Source of the DNA: an uncultured Paracoccaceae bacterium
Lineage (GTDB): Bacteria > Pseudomonadota > Alphaproteobacteria > Rhodobacterales > Rhodobacteraceae
Assembly: GCA_943787985.1 (NCBI GenBank)
Contig: CALSOO010000004.1
Coordinates: 1,054,001 to 1,118,000 of the forward strand
DNA: 64,000 nt
Reading direction: 5' to 3'
Part shown: piece by piece, positions 36,862 through 46,282 of the stretch
How positions within the stretch are numbered: the stretch's first letter is position 1
How the letters are laid out: every line of letters starts with the position of its first letter
Notes under the pieces: generated by a model
The model's input: the letters and a program-made list of their open reading frames with translations, nothing else
What the model was told of the DNA's origin: nothing
Databases searched by the model: none
Translations under genes and position numbers: made by a program

Positions 36862-37227
36862 TTACCCAGCAACCATTTGAAGTGCTTTGATGAGCTTGGC
36901 TGGATCGAAAGGTTTTACGATCCAACCGGTTGCTCCGGCGTTTCTGGCGCGCGCTTTCAGCTCAGGTGCGGCTTCTGTCGTTAGAACAAGTATGGGCGTT
37001 GCACGGTACGTGTCCTGATTGCGCACAGCATCAATGAACCCGAAGCCGTCCATGCGTGGCATATTGATGTCTGTAATAATGGCATCTGGCATAAGACCTT
37101 CCAGAACCTCCACACCGTGCACACCATCGTCTGCGAGATGAACTGTAAAACCAGCGGGTTCCAGAGCAAGCCGGATCATTTCGCGCATCGTTCGGCTGTC
37201 ATCAACGGCAAGAATCTCTAGGCTCAT
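36862..37227 (-). CDS. cheY: CheY-like response regulator
   Basis: Single receiver domain of 121 residues, with LAVDDSRTMREMIRLAL, phosphorylated Asp53 in IITDINMPRMDG, Thr-Thr in ILVLTTEAAPE and Lys in GWIVKPFDP. It overlaps the STAS gene by 4 bp and precedes cheA by 11 bp. The adjacent order STAS-cheY-cheA is typical for chemotaxis operons in this group. Confidence 0.93.
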   Translation of the reverse strand: MSLEILAVDDSRTMREMIRLALEPAGFTVHLADDGVHGVEVLEGLMPDAIITDINMPRMDGFGFIDAVRNQDTYRATPILVLTTEAAPELKARARNAGATGWIVKPFDPAKLIKALQMVAG

Positions 37228-37502
37228 GCTGCACCCTCCATCAGTTTTTCAGGGCTGAGACCCATGTGGCCCAGCTGCTCTTCGACGCGCTCGCTCAAGT
37301 TTTCAATCAGGATCGCACCACCAGCCGCGTTGGCCCGTGTTGATGCGGCCAACAAAGCCTGCGTACACAGAGCGCCAAGATGCGTCACATCTGATGCGTC
37401 AATTGTTATTTCATCTTCGGCCTTGGTCGCGTTTAGCGTGTTGACCAAGTCCTGTGCTGCCGGAAGATCAAGACGAGCGGGCAGAGTTATCGTTTCAGCC
37501 AT
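37224..37502 (-). CDS. STAS domain protein of the chemotaxis operon
   Basis: A 92-residue STAS (anti-sigma-antagonist-like) domain: ITLPARLDLPAAQDLVNTLN at the start, the DEITIDASDVTHLGALCTQ strand and turn (where phosphorylated Ser sits in SpoIIAA-type proteins; here Ala/Leu-Gly), and IENLSERVEEQLGHMGL. GGAG precedes the ATG. It is the first gene of the chemotaxis operon; its binding partner is unknown. Confidence 0.85.
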   Translation of the reverse strand: MAETITLPARLDLPAAQDLVNTLNATKAEDEITIDASDVTHLGALCTQALLAASTRANAAGGAILIENLSERVEEQLGHMGLSPEKLMEGAA

Positions 37503-37646
37503 TTTGAGCCTCCAACGAAGTGGGTCGGGTTACCAGCATCCTGTTCTCCATAAAATCACTGTACGAACACCGTTTGTTTAGCGGAAAGATTGTTAAAACT
37601 GCGTTACTGCAATCTGGGTCTTTTGTTTTCCAGGCCCTGAAAACGC

Positions 37647-37679
37647 AAAAAACCTCGCAGTATTGACCTGCGAGGTTTC
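37647..37679 (-). terminator. Rho-independent terminator of the one-carbon operon
   Basis: AAACCTCGCAG and CTGCGAGGTTT form an 11-bp perfect stem around TATTGAC; on the minus strand the stem is followed by TTTTTTG. It lies 24 bp past the stop of the methyltransferase gene. Confidence 0.88.
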
Positions 37680-37702
37680 AACATGAGTGCTGTTGATCGA
37701 GT

Positions 37703-38785
37703 TTAGCTGCGTCGGCGACGACCGCCTGTACGGCCTGCGCGTCCACGGCCTTCATGGCCCGCTTTAGGGGCTACTCTGTTGAATTCAATCCAGTTTCCGC
37801 CATGAGGGTCATTGTTTGTGAGGAAGTTGGCGGCACGAATAGCCTCCATTTCCTTGCCCGCGCGCGCCAACGTCGACCCCATCCCGAACATTTTAACAAA
37901 AGCTTCATCATCCATGTCTTCTGGCAGTGAAATTCCTGCGGCTTCAACCTCAGCACGCTTTTCGGCGATCTTTTTGGGGCCGATTGGCAAGGCCACGGGA
38001 TTCATAATCGCAGAGGTCATGCCAGCCGCCATCGCCATCGGCAGAAAGGCGTTGTTGATTCCGTGACGGTTGGGCAGGCCAAAGGAAATATTGGATGCGC
38101 CACACGTCGTGTTCACCCCCAATTCGTCGCGCAAGCGGCGGACCAGTGTGAACACCTGCAAGCCGGCTGTGGACATCGCACCGATTGGCATAACAAGCGG
38201 GTCTACAACGATGTCATGGGCCGGAATTCCAAAATCAGCCGCCCGCTCTACGATCTTTTTGGCCACGGCAAAGCGTACATCGGGATCTTCGGAGATGCCC
38301 GTGTCGTCATTCGAGATCGCGACAACTGGCACATTGTATTTCTTGACCAAGGGCAACACGAGTTCGAGGCGTTCTTCCTCTCCGGTCACGGAGTTAAGCA
38401 GAGGACGCCCTTCGGCAGCGGCGAGCCCGTTTTCCAGAGCACCCGGCACAGAACTGTCGATACACAAAGGGCAATCCGTAATTGCCTGAACGCGCTGGAT
38501 CAGTTCCGTCATCAACATGGGCTCGACAAAGTTGTTGTCCGCATAACGGGGGTCTTCGGCCATTTTGTTGGAGAACACAGCCCCGGAGTTGATGTCGAGA
38601 ATGGACGCGCCTGCCATGACCTGGGCCAAGGCATCTGCTTCGACGCGAGAGAAATCACCGCGTTCGAGTTCCTCGGACAGGATTTTACGACCTGTTGGAT
38701 TGATCCGCTCTCCAATCACGCAAAACGGCTGGTCAAAGCCGATGACGGCAGTTTTGGTTTTGGATTCGACGACTGTTCTTACCAT
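37703..38785 (-). CDS. Methyltetrahydrofolate:corrinoid methyltransferase with Arg/Gly tail
   Basis: A TIM-barrel pterin-binding domain protein, 360 residues. Seen are FCVIGERINPTGRKILSEEL, GASILDINSGA, PLCIDSSVPGALENGL and GASNISFGLPNRHGINNAFL, as in MetH-domain and AcsE-type methyltransferases. It would move methyl groups between a corrinoid protein and tetrahydrofolate. The last ~20 residues (GHEGRGRAGRTGGRRRRS) are a strongly basic Arg/Gly tail outside the barrel. AAAGGA precedes ATG 38785. metF is 13 bp upstream in the same operon; no corrinoid protein gene is in the window. Confidence 0.88.
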   Translation of the reverse strand: MVRTVVESKTKTAVIGFDQPFCVIGERINPTGRKILSEELERGDFSRVEADALAQVMAGASILDINSGAVFSNKMAEDPRYADNNFVEPMLMTELIQRVQAITDCPLCIDSSVPGALENGLAAAEGRPLLNSVTGEEERLELVLPLVKKYNVPVVAISNDDTGISEDPDVRFAVAKKIVERAADFGIPAHDIVVDPLVMPIGAMSTAGLQVFTLVRRLRDELGVNTTCGASNISFGLPNRHGINNAFLPMAMAAGMTSAIMNPVALPIGPKKIAEKRAEVEAAGISLPEDMDDEAFVKMFGMGSTLARAGKEMEAIRAANFLTNNDPHGGNWIEFNRVAPKAGHEGRGRAGRTGGRRRRS

Positions 38786-38798
38786 CAGTGACGGTCCT

Positions 38799-39725
38799 TT
38801 ATGCGTTGACAGGTGTGGCAGAGGCCCCACCGTTTTCGATTGCCCAGTTGGCGTTGGTTTTGATCCCGCCAAGGGGGAAGAAGTGGACCTTTTCGATGTT
38901 GAAGTCAGGATTGGCAGCTTTGTGCGCGGCCAATTCAGAAATCACCTCGGTTGGTTCGAAGGGCAACAACAGCTTGGTGACGTCCTTGGCACGGCGTTGC
39001 AGGACGCGCAAAGAGGGGCCAACGCCACAGGCGATTGCGAATTTGATCATGGTTTGCAACTTGGCAGGCCCCGCGATGCCGATATGGATGGGCAAATCGA
39101 TACCCGCATCTTTTAATGCATCAGCCCAAGCGATGATGGGGGCCGCTTCAAAGGCGAACTGCGTGGCAAGGGCCATCTTCGCATCTGTGCGGTTGGAAAA
39201 ATCCTGTTTCCAACGCAAAGCATCGTCGACATTTTTCATAGAACCGTCAGGGTCGATGTCTTTGTTGCCTTCGGGGTGACCTGCAACGTTGAGATGGGTG
39301 AAGCCTGCTTTGTCAAAGGCACCGGTTTCCAACAATTGCATGGAGCTTTCAAAATCTCCGTGCGGGGTCGTCACGCCGCCGGCTAACAACAATGCCTGGT
39401 GCACGTTGGCTTCGCCTTGATAGCGGGCAATCCAATCGGTGAGGGTGGCTGTGTCTTTGATGATACGCGCGGGGAAGTGGGGCATCACATCAAAGCCTTC
39501 GCCGTTCAGGCGCTTGGCGGTTGCGACCATGTCCTCGATCGGGGTGCCTTCGATGTGGGCAATGTAGACGCGGGTACCTGCGGGCAGGATATCCGCAAAA
39601 TTGTCCACCTTGGCGGCGGTGCGCGGCATCACTTCGATAGAGTAGCCTTGCAGAAATGTTTCCACATCGGGCGACACACGACCCGGCACAGGGCCTGCGG
39701 ATTTTTTGAAATTGAGCAAAGCCAT
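38799..39725 (-). CDS. metF: Methylenetetrahydrofolate reductase-family protein
   Basis: A 308-residue MTHFR-fold protein: YSIEVMPRTAAKVDNFADIL, PHFPARIIKDTATLTDW, QALLLAGGVTTPHGDFESS, and HIGIAGPAKLQTMIKFAIACG correspond to FAD- and folate-binding blocks of MetF. The sequence is divergent from enteric MetF. GGAAAGGAAAG upstream of ATG 39725 is a strong ribosome site. The neighbouring methyltransferase suggests work in methyl-group oxidation rather than methionine synthesis, which is inference. Confidence 0.85.
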   Translation of the reverse strand: MALLNFKKSAGPVPGRVSPDVETFLQGYSIEVMPRTAAKVDNFADILPAGTRVYIAHIEGTPIEDMVATAKRLNGEGFDVMPHFPARIIKDTATLTDWIARYQGEANVHQALLLAGGVTTPHGDFESSMQLLETGAFDKAGFTHLNVAGHPEGNKDIDPDGSMKNVDDALRWKQDFSNRTDAKMALATQFAFEAAPIIAWADALKDAGIDLPIHIGIAGPAKLQTMIKFAIACGVGPSLRVLQRRAKDVTKLLLPFEPTEVISELAAHKAANPDFNIEKVHFFPLGGIKTNANWAIENGGASATPVNA

Positions 39726-39756
39726 CAGCTTTCCTTTCCAATTGAGGGGAGAGCGG

Positions 39757-40059
39757 TCAGGCAGGGGCATGACCATCATTGGCGATCAAGGCTTTGATGC
39801 GCGCATGGTCGTATTCCGCTTCAAGGCGCAAGCCTTCGGCCTCGGCAATGGCGTCCGGATCACCCTCCATAGGGTAGGGGGCGGCTTTGCGCCACTCTGC
39901 CAGATAGGCGTCGGCATCTTTGGCGTTCACTTTCATGGCCGCGCGGTCAATGGCCTGTTCGAACCGTTCTTCGAGTTGGCGTTTCGAGCCGCGGCGTCCC
40001 TTGCCCACAATCACTTGGGCCGGAATGTCGCGCCAATAGACAATAGTGACGTCTGGCAT
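39757..40059 (-). CDS. Small protein of the so-called virulence factor family
   Basis: A 100-residue protein, MPDVTIVYWRDIPAQVIVGK with KGRRGSKRQLEERFEQAIDR, matching the short family named virulence factor in automatic annotation. The name does not reflect a known role. In Roseobacters it sits beside metF and the methyltransferase, as here (31 bp upstream of metF), so an accessory role in one-carbon metabolism is more likely. Confidence 0.75.
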   Translation of the reverse strand: MPDVTIVYWRDIPAQVIVGKGRRGSKRQLEERFEQAIDRAAMKVNAKDADAYLAEWRKAAPYPMEGDPDAIAEAEGLRLEAEYDHARIKALIANDGHAPA

Positions 40060-40286
40060 GAGTTGATTCCCCTTGGTTTCCTGATTCTGTCTAGGGCAGC
40101 ACCCTAGATTTCAAAGGCCGGTTATCGACAATAAGGCGACCATCCGCGACCTCTGTCTACGTCCGGTGGCGGCATCACGCCAGTGCGGGGGAGGCCCAAA
40201 ATCTTCATGGTCTTCATGAGTACGATGTTCTACGGTTTGCACAAAGATGCTGTTAAAGGGCACTCGCAGGAAAAGGCGCGTTTTTA

Positions 40287-40961
40287 ATGATCAAGGTTGA
40301 GGCCCACAAAATTGCCTATATGGCATTGCCCAAGGCTGCGTGCTCATCGGTGAAAAAGGCTCTGGCTTCGATTGACGAAAACGTCGTGGAAAGTGCGCTG
40401 CCCGAATTTGAATACGATTACGACAAATGGCATTCGATCTATCCAACGCAACGCTTTCGTCCACATCGTTGGGAAGTTGTGCCTGATGACTGGTTCAGCT
40501 TCACGGTGATCCGCGATCCGGTGAAACGCTTGATGGCATGCTACACCAACCGCGTGGTGGAGCGGGGAGAACTCAAACACAGCCGCAAGATCAAGAACGG
40601 TGTGTTTGATCTGCCGGTCGAACCTGACCCCGATTTCTTTTTCCAGAACCTTGAAGGGTACAGACAGGCATCCTCTGCCGTCAAACATCACTCTATGCAC
40701 ACGTGGTTGTTCACCGGGCCTGATTTGAACGTGTACAAAAAGGTCTATACCACAGAAAAGCTTGGAAATTTGGTGGTGGACTTGAGCCAGTGGACGAAGA
40801 CGTCTGTGAAAATCGGGCTTGAAAACAAGAGCACGATGAAACTGACCCTTGATGACCTCAAGCCCGAGACCATCGCCGCGCTCACGCCGTGGCTTTGTCT
40901 GGAATACGGGTTCTTGCTCAAATATTATGAAGATCGTCCCGAGCAATTGGCGCAGCTTTAG
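40287..40961 (+). CDS. Sulfotransferase family 2-like protein
   Basis: A 224-residue P-loop protein. The 5'-phosphosulfate loop is IAYMALPKAACSSVKKAL and the 3'-phosphate segment is FTVIRDPVKRLMACYTNRV (R-D-P-x-x-R), both typical of carbohydrate/HNK-1-type sulfotransferases. The start ATG overlaps a TAA of a short upstream frame (40216-40287), and AGGAAAAGG lies just before it. Acceptor unknown; a surface polysaccharide is likely by family. Confidence 0.82.
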   Translation: MIKVEAHKIAYMALPKAACSSVKKALASIDENVVESALPEFEYDYDKWHSIYPTQRFRPHRWEVVPDDWFSFTVIRDPVKRLMACYTNRVVERGELKHSRKIKNGVFDLPVEPDPDFFFQNLEGYRQASSAVKHHSMHTWLFTGPDLNVYKKVYTTEKLGNLVVDLSQWTKTSVKIGLENKSTMKLTLDDLKPETIAALTPWLCLEYGFLLKYYEDRPEQLAQL

Positions 40962-41032
40962 TCCTTCGCCCTTGCGCGTACGCAGGGGGGGGCCTATCGT
41001 TGTTTCAACTCGATATGAAAGGCGCGCAACTT

Positions 41033-42145
41033 ATGGCGCCACAGCGTCCCAAAGGTGCGGGCGCGACACAAGCTCAGGCGAAAAGCCCTGCACCGGCACA
41101 GCCCCGGTCAGCGCAGCTCTATGCTGCGTTAGATTTGGGGACAAATAGCTGCCGCATGTTGATAGCCCAGCCGAAAGGCAGCGGGTTCCATGTGGTGGAT
41201 AGTTTCTCGAAGTCCGTCCAATTGGGGGCAGGGCTTGAGAAAACAGGGCGCTTGTCGCGCGGCTCGATGGCGCGCACCATTCAGGCGTTGCGGATTTGTC
41301 AGCAAAAACTGCGCAAACATAATGTCAAACGGATGCGCCTTGTCGCGACAGAGGCCTGCAGACGCGCGCAGAACGCGCAGGACTTCATCAAACGGGTGCA
41401 CCGTGAGACAGGGCTGAAGCTCGACATCATCGAACCGGAAGAAGAAGCGCGTCTTGCCGTGATTTCCTGTGCGCCTCTGGTCAACAAAAAGACTGAAAAC
41501 CTTTTGGTTGTAGACATCGGCGGTGGCTCTACAGAGCTGGTGTGGATCGATATGAAAAATGTCCCTAAACGTGACCGTCCGGAGTCGATCATGCGGATGC
41601 ATTCGGGCTTCATCGCCCAGGACAAAAGCCTGCCGGCTGCGCGTGTGGTGGACTGGATTTCGGTGCCTTTGGGCGTTGCGACCCTGCGCGATCAATTCAA
41701 CGATGTCGAGGATGATGCCGCGCGGTTTGCATTGATGAGTTGGTTTTTCGAAGAAAACCTGTCGGGATTTTCTCCCTACCATGACACAAAGGCGCGCGAT
41801 CGTTTCCAGATCGTGGGCACCTCTGGCACTGTTACGACCGTTGCGGCCAGTCACTTGGGGCTTAAACGCTATGACCGCACCAAAGTGGACGGGCTGCGCA
41901 TGTCTTCGCCGCAGATTGATGCTGTGATCAATTCCTACCTCGAGATGGGTCCCGCAGGGCGACGCGCTGATCCGCGCATCGGGCAAGACCGCCAAGCTTT
42001 GATCATGTCGGGTGCGGCTATCTTGCAAGCATTGATGCGGTGTTGGCCGACCGATAGATTGTCAGTTGCGGATCGCGGTCTGCGCGAAGGGCTGTTATAT
42101 GCACAAATGAGCGCCGATGGCGTTTTGGACAGTGGAGCGTTTTGA
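41033..42145 (+). CDS. Ppx/GppA exopolyphosphatase family protein
   Basis: A 370-residue ASKHA-fold phosphatase acting on polyphosphate or pppGpp. Signatures are [17 protein letters not shown] near residue 30, [34 protein letters not shown], and [16 protein letters not shown]. The N-terminal ~25 residues are Ala/Pro/Gln-rich and look unstructured. ATG 41033 has AAAGG upstream; ATG 41015 is in frame. The next gene rlmE starts 3 bp after its stop. Confidence 0.9.
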   Translation: MAPQRPKGAGATQAQAKSPAPAQPRSAQLYAALDLGTNSCRMLIAQPKGSGFHVVDSFSKSVQLGAGLEKTGRLSRGSMARTIQALRICQQKLRKHNVKRMRLVATEACRRAQNAQDFIKRVHRETGLKLDIIEPEEEARLAVISCAPLVNKKTENLLVVDIGGGSTELVWIDMKNVPKRDRPESIMRMHSGFIAQDKSLPAARVVDWISVPLGVATLRDQFNDVEDDAARFALMSWFFEENLSGFSPYHDTKARDRFQIVGTSGTVTTVAASHLGLKRYDRTKVDGLRMSSPQIDAVINSYLEMGPAGRRADPRIGQDRQALIMSGAAILQALMRCWPTDRLSVADRGLREGLLYAQMSADGVLDSGAF

Positions 42146-42147
42146 AG

Positions 42148-42909
42148 ATGGCTAAATCACCAGGGGATTCAGGTTCGGGCAAAACCCCGACAGGGAAAAA
42201 AGCCCCAAGCGGAAAAAACACCTCAGGGCGCGGACAACGCGATCTGAAGGTCAAGGTGAAGACGGCACGGGGCCGGACCAACTCCTCTACACGTTGGCTT
42301 TTGCGCCAGTTGAATGACCCTTACGTGAAGCGGGCCAAAGCCGAAGGGTATCGCGGGCGCGCAGCGTTCAAGATCATGGATCTGGACGACAAGTTCCGGT
42401 TTTTGGTGCCGGGCGCGCGCATTGTGGATTTGGGGGCCGCTCCGGGGGGGTGGTGTCAGGTTGCCGTCAAACGCTCCAATGTGTTGGGCGAGCGCTCTGG
42501 CAAAGCTGTTGGCACGATTCTGGGGGTCGACCTTCAAGAGATGGAACCCATCGCAGGGTGCGAATTGCACGTGCTTGATTTCATGGACGAGGGCGCTGAC
42601 GATCAGGTCAAAGCATGGCTTGGCGGGAAAGCGGATGTGGTCTTGTCGGACATGGCGGCATCGTCGTCGGGTCACAAAAAGACCGATCACCTCAAGATTA
42701 TGGCGCTGTGCGAGGCGGCTGCCTATTTCTCTTTTGATGTGTTGGAAGAGGGTGGAACCTTTGTCGCCAAAGTTCTGGCAGGCGGGGCAGAAGCCGAGTT
42801 GCAAAAGCTGCTCAAGCTGCGGTTCACCAAGGTGGTGAACGTCAAACCACCTTCATCGCGCGCGGACAGTTCCGAAAAATTCGTTGTGGCCACAGGCTTT
42901 AAGGGCTGA
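42148..42909 (+). CDS. rlmE: 23S rRNA (uridine-2'-O) methyltransferase RlmE
   Basis: Methylates the 2'-OH of U2552 in 23S rRNA (FtsJ/RrmJ). The Rossmann motif is [17 protein letters not shown], the catalytic K-D-K-E tetrad fits [31 protein letters not shown] and [13 protein letters not shown] ~25-residue basic Ser/Gly/Lys extension precedes the domain. GGAG at about 42135 serves ATG 42148. Confidence 0.95.
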   Translation: MAKSPGDSGSGKTPTGKKAPSGKNTSGRGQRDLKVKVKTARGRTNSSTRWLLRQLNDPYVKRAKAEGYRGRAAFKIMDLDDKFRFLVPGARIVDLGAAPGGWCQVAVKRSNVLGERSGKAVGTILGVDLQEMEPIAGCELHVLDFMDEGADDQVKAWLGGKADVVLSDMAASSSGHKKTDHLKIMALCEAAAYFSFDVLEEGGTFVAKVLAGGAEAELQKLLKLRFTKVVNVKPPSSRADSSEKFVVATGFKG

Positions 42910-42919
42910 CCTTCATCGG

Positions 42920-43102
42920 TTATGCTTGACGCCTTATCGACTTGGCGGCCATGATTTTGATCTGTTCGATTTCATCAGGTGTTGCGCGTCTAAACGTAAG
43001 GTTGCGCGTGCGAATGCAATTTTGGTCCGCTTTATCTTGTTGTTGCAACAACTCAAACAGCCGGCGATGGCGCGGATTTTGAGTTGAATGAAAGCTCGAC
43101 AT
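42920..43102 (-). CDS. Small basic hypothetical protein
   Basis: A 60-residue frame from ATG 43102 with AAGGA upstream: MSSFHSTQNPRHRRLFELLQ, then a Gln/Lys-rich stretch and a C-terminal RRATPDEIEQIKIMAAKSI helix. Not recognised. The clean ribosome site and the helix-forming composition support translation. Convergent with rlmE. Confidence 0.4.
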   Translation of the reverse strand: MSSFHSTQNPRHRRLFELLQQQDKADQNCIRTRNLTFRRATPDEIEQIKIMAAKSIRRQA

Positions 43103-43144
43103 TGGCGCGTCCTTGATTGCGTACATGCGGTTCATACTCCACAA

Positions 43145-43517
43145 TTGCGTTTGGAATAGGGAAATTTCAGGACGTCATTGGATATTAAATGCAAGCCGCG
43201 TCAAGTCTTCGAGATAGGGCAATCGGCTTTGTGCGGTGTGCACTTCTCTGGGATGATCTCGGCATAGCTACCAGAGCCGTATACCCCTCTTTATGACGCC
43301 TTTGGGCTGACAGCCGTCATCCGGCAGCAGGGCTTGCATGCGATTTCTCTGCAACACTGCTGCTGCGCCGCCGCAAGGCTGCGGTGAGCCTACACTTTGA
43401 ATTCGATTATTGTTCTGCATGCGCTCGCAGCACGACTTACGCGGCATCGGCGCTGATTTGGGGGTCGTAGTGCAGCATGAAAAGCAGTCATTTGCTCCAA
43501 CCCACGACAACATCTAT
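43145..43517 (+). other. Intergenic region without a supported gene
   Basis: About 370 bp between the small hypothetical gene and matB. No frame shows a domain or ribosome site worth calling. The middle part (43,300-43,400) is rich in CTGCTGC/GCCGCCGC and can fold, and the frames there look like eroded coding sequence, possibly of an old mobile element; I could not identify it. Confidence 0.5.
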
Positions 43518-45032
43518 TTAGTTGATAATTTCACCCGAAAACATCTGTCTCAACGCTTTCTTTTGTACCTTGCCCATCGTGTTACGAGGAAGCTCCGGGA
43601 CAATCACCAGCTTTTGTGGCTGCTTGAAGCGGGCAAGTGATTTCCCAATCTGTTGCCGTATGCCTTCAATGTCCAACTCCTGTCCAGGACGTGCGACCAG
43701 AACACCCAGAACACTCTCTCCAAAATCGGAATGCGGCACGCCAATGACCGCACTTTCCAACACACCCTGCTGGTCGTCCAATAGCAGCTCAATTTCCTTG
43801 GGATAGATGTTGTAACCCCCTGAAATGATCAGATCCTTATTGCGCCCGACGATGCTGACATATCCATCTGCATCGATCTGGCCCAAGTCGCCCGTGATGA
43901 AAAAACCATCACTGCGCAACTCTTCGGCCGTCTTCTCGGGCATCTGCCAGTAACCCTTGAATACGTTCGGTCCGCGCACTTCGATCTCACCGATCTCGCC
44001 CTGCGGCAGGGGGTCGCCCGTGTTGCTGTCAGTGATTTTTAGCTCAATCCCTGGTAGCGGAAAACCCACAGTGCCAGCGCGCCGCTCGCCATCATAGGGG
44101 TTTGAAGTGTTCATGTTGGTTTCCGTCATCCCGTAACGTTCCAGAATGCGATGACCTGTACGCTCTTCGAATTGCACATGCGTCTCGGCCAACAAAGGTG
44201 CGCTGCCGGACACAAACAGACGCATGTGTGTCGTAAGTTCCTTGGTAAACCGCGCGTCGCTCAGCAGGCGGGTATAAAACGTAGGCACGCCCATCATCGT
44301 ACTGGCGCGGGGCAGGTCTGCGATGATCTGATCCAGATCGAACTTGGGCAGAAAGATCATGCTGCTGCCAGACAAAAGTGTAATGTTGCTTGCGACAAAC
44401 AGCCCATGGGTGTGGAAGATCGGCAAGGCATGCAGCAACACGTCGCGCGCCGTAAATCTCCATTCCTTTTGCAACGTCTGCGCGTTGGACAGCAGATTGT
44501 CTTGGGTCAACATCGCACCTTTTGAGCGACCCGTCGTGCCGGACGTGTATAGGAACGCGGCGAGGTCTCCTGCCTCTCGTGGCACCGTGTCAAAAACCGT
44601 TGGGAACCCAGCAGCCTTGTCTGCGAATGAGCCAGAGCCGTCTGCGTTCAGGGTCTCCAGTCGGGCACCACAGCTTTTGGCGATTGGCTCTAATGCGCTG
44701 CGTTTGTTGTCGTCGCCCAACACGATGCCCGCACCACTGTTTTCGACAAAATACGTCACTTCATCTGCGGTATAGGCCGTGTTCAGCGGCAAAAAGACCA
44801 ACCCGGCCTGTGCGCAGGCGGCATAAACGGCCAATGCCTGCGGAGATTTCTCAATTTGGACCGCGACACGGTCCCCCGCCACAAGCCCCATGTCCGCAAA
44901 TGCACCGGCATATTGCGCAGCAAGCCGCAGAAAATCACCATAGGTCAGTGACTTGTCTTCAGGCAAATGCAAAAAGACTGCTTCGCTTTCAAGGTGTTGC
45001 CCGAACAGGGAATCGAATAGCGGGTTTGCCAT
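43518..45032 (-). CDS. matB: Malonyl-CoA synthetase
   Basis: AMP-forming ligase that joins malonate and CoA. The 504 residues have the ATP-binding LYTSGTTGRSKGAMLTQDN, the YGMTETNMNTSNPYDGERR block whose Arg residues favour malonate-type acids, SDGFFITGDLGQIDADGYV and the C-terminal PRNTMGKVQKKAL lysine. The neighbouring malonyl-CoA decarboxylase and TRAP genes support MatB over other acyl-CoA synthetases. Confidence 0.93.
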   Translation of the reverse strand: MANPLFDSLFGQHLESEAVFLHLPEDKSLTYGDFLRLAAQYAGAFADMGLVAGDRVAVQIEKSPQALAVYAACAQAGLVFLPLNTAYTADEVTYFVENSGAGIVLGDDNKRSALEPIAKSCGARLETLNADGSGSFADKAAGFPTVFDTVPREAGDLAAFLYTSGTTGRSKGAMLTQDNLLSNAQTLQKEWRFTARDVLLHALPIFHTHGLFVASNITLLSGSSMIFLPKFDLDQIIADLPRASTMMGVPTFYTRLLSDARFTKELTTHMRLFVSGSAPLLAETHVQFEERTGHRILERYGMTETNMNTSNPYDGERRAGTVGFPLPGIELKITDSNTGDPLPQGEIGEIEVRGPNVFKGYWQMPEKTAEELRSDGFFITGDLGQIDADGYVSIVGRNKDLIISGGYNIYPKEIELLLDDQQGVLESAVIGVPHSDFGESVLGVLVARPGQELDIEGIRQQIGKSLARFKQPQKLVIVPELPRNTMGKVQKKALRQMFSGEIIN

Positions 45033-45043
45033 GTCTTGGATCC

Positions 45044-46282
45044 TTATTTCGTCGTGGTGACTTGCGCACTGAGCGCGTGAACCTCAGCCGAGGCGGCCAC
45101 TATCTTTTCGACGACAAATTTTTCGTGGTTTGTGGTGATCTGGGTCAGATCATAGAGATAGTTCACCATCGCGCCGCCCGACTGCCGCATGCCGTTGTCG
45201 GACAAGTCTGCCTCTGCGTGCACGGCATGAACTGCCGCCCCATTGCCCAGATGAAAACGCGCCACCGGGTCCACCGGTAGCTTATCCTCCCGCTTTGCAC
45301 TCAGCAAATAATGTGCGGCTTGCACCTCCAAGGACGCGTCTTTCAGGGCGGCTATGCTGGTGGTTTCTAGCCACTTGTTCAGACCAGGTATCGGCGACAA
45401 GGTCACAAACGTCTCAAGCCCTACCAGATCACGTGCCAGATCGGCCGCAACTTGTTTGATCAGCGAGTTGCCAAACGAGATGCCCGCAAGCCCTGCCTGA
45501 CAATTTGAGATGGAATAGAACACGGCTGTGTCCGCCTCTTCGGCAGCGATGGGGTCGCGACCATCGGCAAGCAACGTTTGGACCGAGTTTGGAACCCCCT
45601 TGTTCAAAGCGACTTCGACAAAGATCAGCGGCTCATCTGGCATTGCGGGGTGGAAGAACCCGTAACACCGCCGGTCAGAAGGCTGTAAACGGCGGCGCAG
45701 ATCATCCCAGCTGTCAATGGCATGCACGGCCTCATAGGCGATGATTTTTTCCAGCACCTCTGCGGGGCTGGACCAGTTGATTGGGCGTAGAACCAGAAAG
45801 CCACGGTTGAACCATGATGCAAACAAGTGGCCAAAATCCACATCAAGCGGCCCCAGTTTGGGATCCCCTTTGATCATCCCAAGCAGATCTTTGCGCATAG
45901 ACACCAAACGCTGCGTGCCGCCAGGGACTTGGTTCAGTCTGCGCAACAGTTCCTGTCGTTTTGGCTCGCTGGCGCGGGTATAGTCGCGGTAGCTGCGCTT
46001 GGTTGGTGCTTCTTTGTAGAGCTTCAGGCTTTCGACAACGTCCACGGGGTCAATCTCGAGATCCCGCATCATGAACTCGAAAAACGCGCGTTTGTCTGCG
46101 TCATTGCTGCCTGCGTATTGGTCGAGGATCATTTGGGCCAAAGTGCTGCCCGATACTTCGCCCATGGCTCCCAACAGATCGAGGGACAAATCAGTGATCG
46201 GCCGCCCCTCGGCCTGTGTGGACACGGCTTTTGCAAAGCGCCGCTCAAATACTGTAGAGAAAAGCCCACCGAAATAACTCAT
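45044..46282 (-). CDS. matA: Malonyl-CoA decarboxylase
   Basis: Converts malonyl-CoA to acetyl-CoA. The 412-residue protein has an N-terminal helical domain and the GNAT-like catalytic domain with FASWFNRGFLVLRPINWSSP, IDSWDDLRRRLQPSDRRCYG, TAVFYSISNCQAGLAGISFGN and LSPIPGLNKWLE; His and Ser residues of the active site lie in these blocks. It overlaps dctM by 4 bp and is followed by matB, completing malonate to acetyl-CoA. Confidence 0.94.
   Translation of the reverse strand: MSYFGGLFSTVFERRFAKAVSTQAEGRPITDLSLDLLGAMGEVSGSTLAQMILDQYAGSNDADKRAFFEFMMRDLEIDPVDVVESLKLYKEAPTKRSYRDYTRASEPKRQELLRRLNQVPGGTQRLVSMRKDLLGMIKGDPKLGPLDVDFGHLFASWFNRGFLVLRPINWSSPAEVLEKIIAYEAVHAIDSWDDLRRRLQPSDRRCYGFFHPAMPDEPLIFVEVALNKGVPNSVQTLLADGRDPIAAEEADTAVFYSISNCQAGLAGISFGNSLIKQVAADLARDLVGLETFVTLSPIPGLNKWLETTSIAALKDASLEVQAAHYLLSAKREDKLPVDPVARFHLGNGAAVHAVHAEADLSDNGMRQSGGAMVNYLYDLTQITTNHEKFVVEKIVAASAEVHALSAQVTTTK

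Noticed and set aside
43268..43513. 81-codon leftward frame between the small hypothetical gene and matB
   Set aside because: Cys/Arg-rich low-complexity composition, no ribosome site and no family; listed as intergenic instead.
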